Part shown: piece by piece, positions 61,640 through 64,000 of the stretch
Layout: the number at the start of each line of letters is the position of its first letter
How positions within the stretch are numbered: position 1 is the stretch's first letter
Origin: Mucilaginibacter pineti
GTDB lineage: Bacteria; Bacteroidota; Bacteroidia; Sphingobacteriales; Sphingobacteriaceae
Direction: 5' to 3'
NCBI RefSeq assembly: GCF_900101875.1
Contig: NZ_FNAI01000014.1
Coordinates: 62,001-126,000, forward strand
DNA length: 64,000 nucleotides
Notes under the pieces: model-generated
The model's input: only the letters and a program-made list of their open reading frames with translations
Database searches by the model: none
What the model was told of the DNA's origin: nothing
Position numbers and translations under genes: made by a program

Positions 61640-62083
61640 ATGATTGTGACGAAAAGTGATGTGAGTGCCTGCATAATTGATGATGACCCAATTTATGTGT
61701 ACGGCTTTAAAAAACTAATCAAATTAAGGGGGCTCCATAGCCAAATAACCAGTTTCAGCAATGGCAGCCAAGCCATTACCTGGTTAAAAAATCCTTTTAA
61801 TATACCCAATTTACCCGATGTAATTTTCCTGGATGTTAATATGCCTGGAATGGACGGATGGGAATTTTTGCAGGAATTTGCGGAAATAAAATCGCAGCTG
61901 GGTAAAAAAATCTCAATTTATATGCTCAGTTCATCCATCAATTTAAATGATGTGTACCGGGCTAAAAATAATGTTGATGTGGTTGATTATATTTTTAAAC
62001 CCATAAGCGGGCACCAGTTAACAGAGCTATTGGGGATGATGCAGGAAACTGAAGAAACAAAAATTCAGAAGTATAAATCCTGA
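61640..62083 (+). CDS. Receiver-only response regulator
   Basis: A 147-residue single receiver domain. IIDDDPIYVYGF gives the acidic pocket, VIFLDVNMPGMDGWEFL carries the phospho-acceptor Asp, and VDYIFKPISG the conserved Lys. There is no output domain, so it acts through protein contact, as in phosphorelays. Co-transcribed with the PAS kinase. Convergent with manA. Confidence 0.9.
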   Translation: MIVTKSDVSACIIDDDPIYVYGFKKLIKLRGLHSQITSFSNGSQAITWLKNPFNIPNLPDVIFLDVNMPGMDGWEFLQEFAEIKSQLGKKISIYMLSSSINLNDVYRAKNNVDVVDYIFKPISGHQLTELLGMMQETEETKIQKYKS

Positions 62084-62119
62084 TTTAAGCAGAATTTATA
62101 CTTCTGAAATATTTACTGG

Positions 62120-63100
62120 TTATTCAATAAAGCTTTCCAGAATTTTAAAGCCACCGGCTGTTTCCAGCTCAACTTTATCTATGCTTTTTGGCAACAGGAT
62201 GCACTCGCCCATTTTAACCGGGTAGGCTTCGCCGTTGTATTTTACGGTATAGGCACCTTCAACACAAACGTGTACCACAAATGAATCAAGCGCCGAGTAG
62301 TCTTTTGAGGTACTGTGCGTAAAATCAAGCACGTTGGTGGTAAAGTATGGACAGCTTACCAGTTTAACGGTTTCATCCTTTTTAGGTTGATAGTTGGTTT
62401 TATATTCAGGATAGTGTTTATAGTCAATAGCGGCAAGGGCCTCCTCGGTATGCAGTTCGCGTTTGTTGCCTTTATCATCAACCCTATCGAAATCATAAAT
62501 ACGGTAGGTGATATCTGATGTTTGCTGAATTTCGGCAATTAACAGGCCTTTACCAATGGTATGTACACGGCCTGCCGGTAAAAAGAATACGTCGCCGGCG
62601 GTAACATCTTCTTTATTCAAAATATCCATGATATGGCCGCTGTTTAAAGCATCCACATATTTTTGCTCGGTCATTTCCTGGTTAAAGCCCGCAATAAGGG
62701 TCGATTCCGGGTCGGCTTCAATAACGTACCACATTTCGGTTTTACCGAATGAATTGTGGCGTTTTTTAGCCAGTTCATCATTGGGGTGTACCTGAACGGA
62801 TAGATCGTCATTGGCATCAATGAATTTTATCAGCAGCGGAAAGATGTTGCCAAAATGATCATACACCTTTTTACCTACCAGTTCATCTTTGTATTGCTCC
62901 AGCAAATCGGCCAGCGATTCGCCATTAAGCGCGCCGCCTTCAACTACAGATACATCAGATTTTACGCCTGATATTTCCCAGGTTTCGCCGCAATTTGGTA
63001 ACGATCCAAAATCTTTATGCAGATAGGTATTGATCTTTTGACCACCCCAGATCTTGTCTTTAAAAATGGTTTTAAATTTTAACGGATATAATGCCGACAT
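62120..63100 (-). CDS. manA: Mannose-6-phosphate isomerase, class I
   Basis: A 326-residue zinc enzyme that interconverts mannose 6-phosphate and fructose 6-phosphate. Zinc ligands lie in LSVQVHPND (Gln and His), GKTEMWYVIEADPES (Glu) and FLPAGRVHTIG (His). WEISGVKSDVSVVEGG near the start and IAEIQQTSDITYRIYDFDR are family blocks. This is the short Bacillus/Bacteroidota form. It links to GDP-sugar and polysaccharide synthesis. Confidence 0.94.
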   Translation of the reverse strand: MSALYPLKFKTIFKDKIWGGQKINTYLHKDFGSLPNCGETWEISGVKSDVSVVEGGALNGESLADLLEQYKDELVGKKVYDHFGNIFPLLIKFIDANDDLSVQVHPNDELAKKRHNSFGKTEMWYVIEADPESTLIAGFNQEMTEQKYVDALNSGHIMDILNKEDVTAGDVFFLPAGRVHTIGKGLLIAEIQQTSDITYRIYDFDRVDDKGNKRELHTEEALAAIDYKHYPEYKTNYQPKKDETVKLVSCPYFTTNVLDFTHSTSKDYSALDSFVVHVCVEGAYTVKYNGEAYPVKMGECILLPKSIDKVELETAGGFKILESFIE

Positions 63101-63168
63101 GATAGTTTTGTATTAAACCGCTAAGTTAATAAAATATGAAAAGCCATATGCGGTTTTATTAGGCTTAG

Positions 63169-63642
63169 CTATTTTTTAATAACAAAATACCGGCTTTTTA
63201 ATGAATCGGTGTATGCTTTACCATTGTAGGTGAATGATGTAAGATCAAAATAGGTGCAGCAATCTTTGCTTACCGGTTTCATTTGTGCATATATGGTAGC
63301 ATCATCGGCGGCAGCATCAGAAAGATGTAGTTTGGTAGGTGCATCCTCAAAATCCGGCCCAAGCACCAGTTTAATACGGTCGGGGTTACTGGCGTAAGGA
63401 TAGCCTATGGGCAGCACCAATATTTGGCTACCGTTTAACGCCTTTATTTTAGTGGTATCATAATGGTTGGGGGTAGCCGGGTTCAGCAAATCGCGATCCT
63501 GGCTGTCGCGCAGCTCAATTAAAACCGGGCCCTGCGGTGCATCACAAACCTTATCGCTGCACTTTTTGCCGCATGAAAAGGTAAATAAAACACCCAAAAC
63601 AAACAGACCGAAAATGATTTTGCTGGTAGAAAATTGGTTCAT
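63169..63642 (-). CDS. Lipoprotein, hypothetical
   Basis: A 157-residue lipoprotein with lipobox LFTFSC (Cys at residue 24) followed by a cysteine-rich stretch (GKKCSDKVCDAPQGP). The body is beta-rich with no family I recognise. A later Cys pair (KDCCTYFDL) may form disulfides. It is 69 bases downstream-lying from the manA start on the same strand, so possibly independent. Function unknown. Confidence 0.7.
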   Translation of the reverse strand: MNQFSTSKIIFGLFVLGVLFTFSCGKKCSDKVCDAPQGPVLIELRDSQDRDLLNPATPNHYDTTKIKALNGSQILVLPIGYPYASNPDRIKLVLGPDFEDAPTKLHLSDAAADDATIYAQMKPVSKDCCTYFDLTSFTYNGKAYTDSLKSRYFVIKK

Positions 63643-63671
63643 AACGCAGATAAGTTTAATTTAAAAGTAAC

Positions 63672-63699
63672 AAAAAACCCTTGTTTTGCAACAAGGGTT
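63672..63699 (-). terminator. Intrinsic terminator of the icd gene
   Basis: The stem aacccttgtt / aacaagggtt with a short loop has an A-run on its left, which is a T-run on the minus strand. It follows the icd stop by 33 bases. Confidence 0.85.
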
Positions 63700-63731
63700 G
63701 GTATTTATAAAGTGTTAAATATTTACCGGTA

Positions 63732-64000
63732 TTATTTACCAAGCTTAGCTTTAAGGTTTTCGTCAATAGCTGCTAAAAACTCTTCGGTATATAAATAATC
63801 TGTACCGTGTTCAACCTTTGGTTTAATGGTAATGGCCAAATCTTTTGTCATTTTGCCGCTTTCAACGGTTTCAATACAAACTTCTTCTAAAGCTTTACAA
63901 AAGTCGATAAGCTCCTGGTTGTTATCCAGGATACCACGAAACTCTAAACCCCTTGTCCATGCAAAAATAGATGCGATTGGATTTGTTGAAGTTGGTTTAC
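63732..64000 (-). CDS. icd: NADP-dependent isocitrate dehydrogenase, C-terminal part (cut by window edge)
   Basis: The last 89 codons of a gene that continues past the window. STNPIASIFAWTRGLEFRG, then LDNNQELIDFCKALEEVC, and GKMTKDLAITIKP, match the C-terminus of eukaryotic-type (IDH1-like, dimeric NADP) isocitrate dehydrogenase rather than the E. coli type. The enzyme converts isocitrate to 2-oxoglutarate in the TCA cycle. It ends LKAKLGK. Confidence 0.88.
   Translation of the reverse strand, partial: KPTSTNPIASIFAWTRGLEFRGILDNNQELIDFCKALEEVCIETVESGKMTKDLAITIKPKVEHGTDYLYTEEFLAAIDENLKAKLGK

Noticed and set aside
1..64000. tRNA, rRNA or CRISPR loci
   Set aside because: I saw no T-loop or acceptor patterns, no conserved rRNA segments and no regularly spaced direct repeats with spacers. 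The dispersed palindromes are not arrays with unique spacers.

Overview
The window looks like chromosomal DNA of a Bacteroidota bacterium, most likely family Sphingobacteriaceae (Mucilaginibacter/Pedobacter-like). The grounds are moderate G+C, few recognisable Shine-Dalgarno sites, many signal-peptide and lipobox proteins, a carboxypeptidase-regulatory/outer-membrane-barrel receptor, LytS/LytTR systems, sphingolipid-type lipid metabolism and dense dispersed palindromic repeats. The genus is an inference. I see no tRNA, rRNA, CRISPR array, prophage or IS transposase.

Layout. 0.6-7.6 kb: an L-fucose utilisation operon (mutarotase, GH29 fucosidase, UxaA-type dehydratase, SDR, FAH-type hydrolase, lactonase) convergent with an AraC regulator. 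7.8-11.2 kb: an unusual signalling/redox operon of a cNMP-domain histidine kinase, a receiver/glutaredoxin-like/thioredoxin-reductase-like fusion that lacks both CxxC motifs, and a UBP zinc finger. 11.3-18 kb: DoxX, a penicillin-acylase-family hydrolase, DUF3810 and DUF2911, separated by repeat clusters. 18-26 kb: a GT39 transferase, a DUF47/PhoU-like protein with a tandem duplication at its 3' end, a Crp/Fnr regulator whose start lies in a hairpin, and an outer-membrane barrel receptor. 26.3-34.8 kb: a two-component system followed by a TolC/adaptor/RND efflux operon. 34.9-41.9 kb: a DEGS1-like desaturase, an RNA m5C methyltransferase, a binding-protein lipoprotein, GMP synthase and small genes. 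42-44.9 kb: aromatic amino acid hydroxylase with two Lrp-consensus-like sites upstream, and a flippase-like membrane protein. 45-47.4 kb: aguB and aguA (putrescine from agmatine), split by a four-helix-bundle element. 48-53.3 kb: LiaF-like proteins, DUF4288, LytS/LytTR, ICMT-like and L,D-transpeptidase genes, which suggests envelope homeostasis. 53.6-58.4 kb: a tyrosine/homogentisate degradation cluster. 58.5-64 kb: YciI, AlkD, a PAS kinase with a receiver protein, manA, a lipoprotein and the 3' end of icd.

The dominant non-coding theme is repeats: about 25 palindromic or short-word repeat loci in at least eight families, many lying inside operons. Two have the same element-like build (about 34-40 nt terminal inverted repeats around one small ORF, about 440-490 bp in all). 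One carries a GIY-YIG nuclease-like ORF with a stop at codon 2. The other carries a four-helix-bundle (S23/IVP-like) gene, and one of its arms now encodes the N-terminus of agmatine deiminase. Family and domain names come from recognised motifs read by eye; no database search was run.
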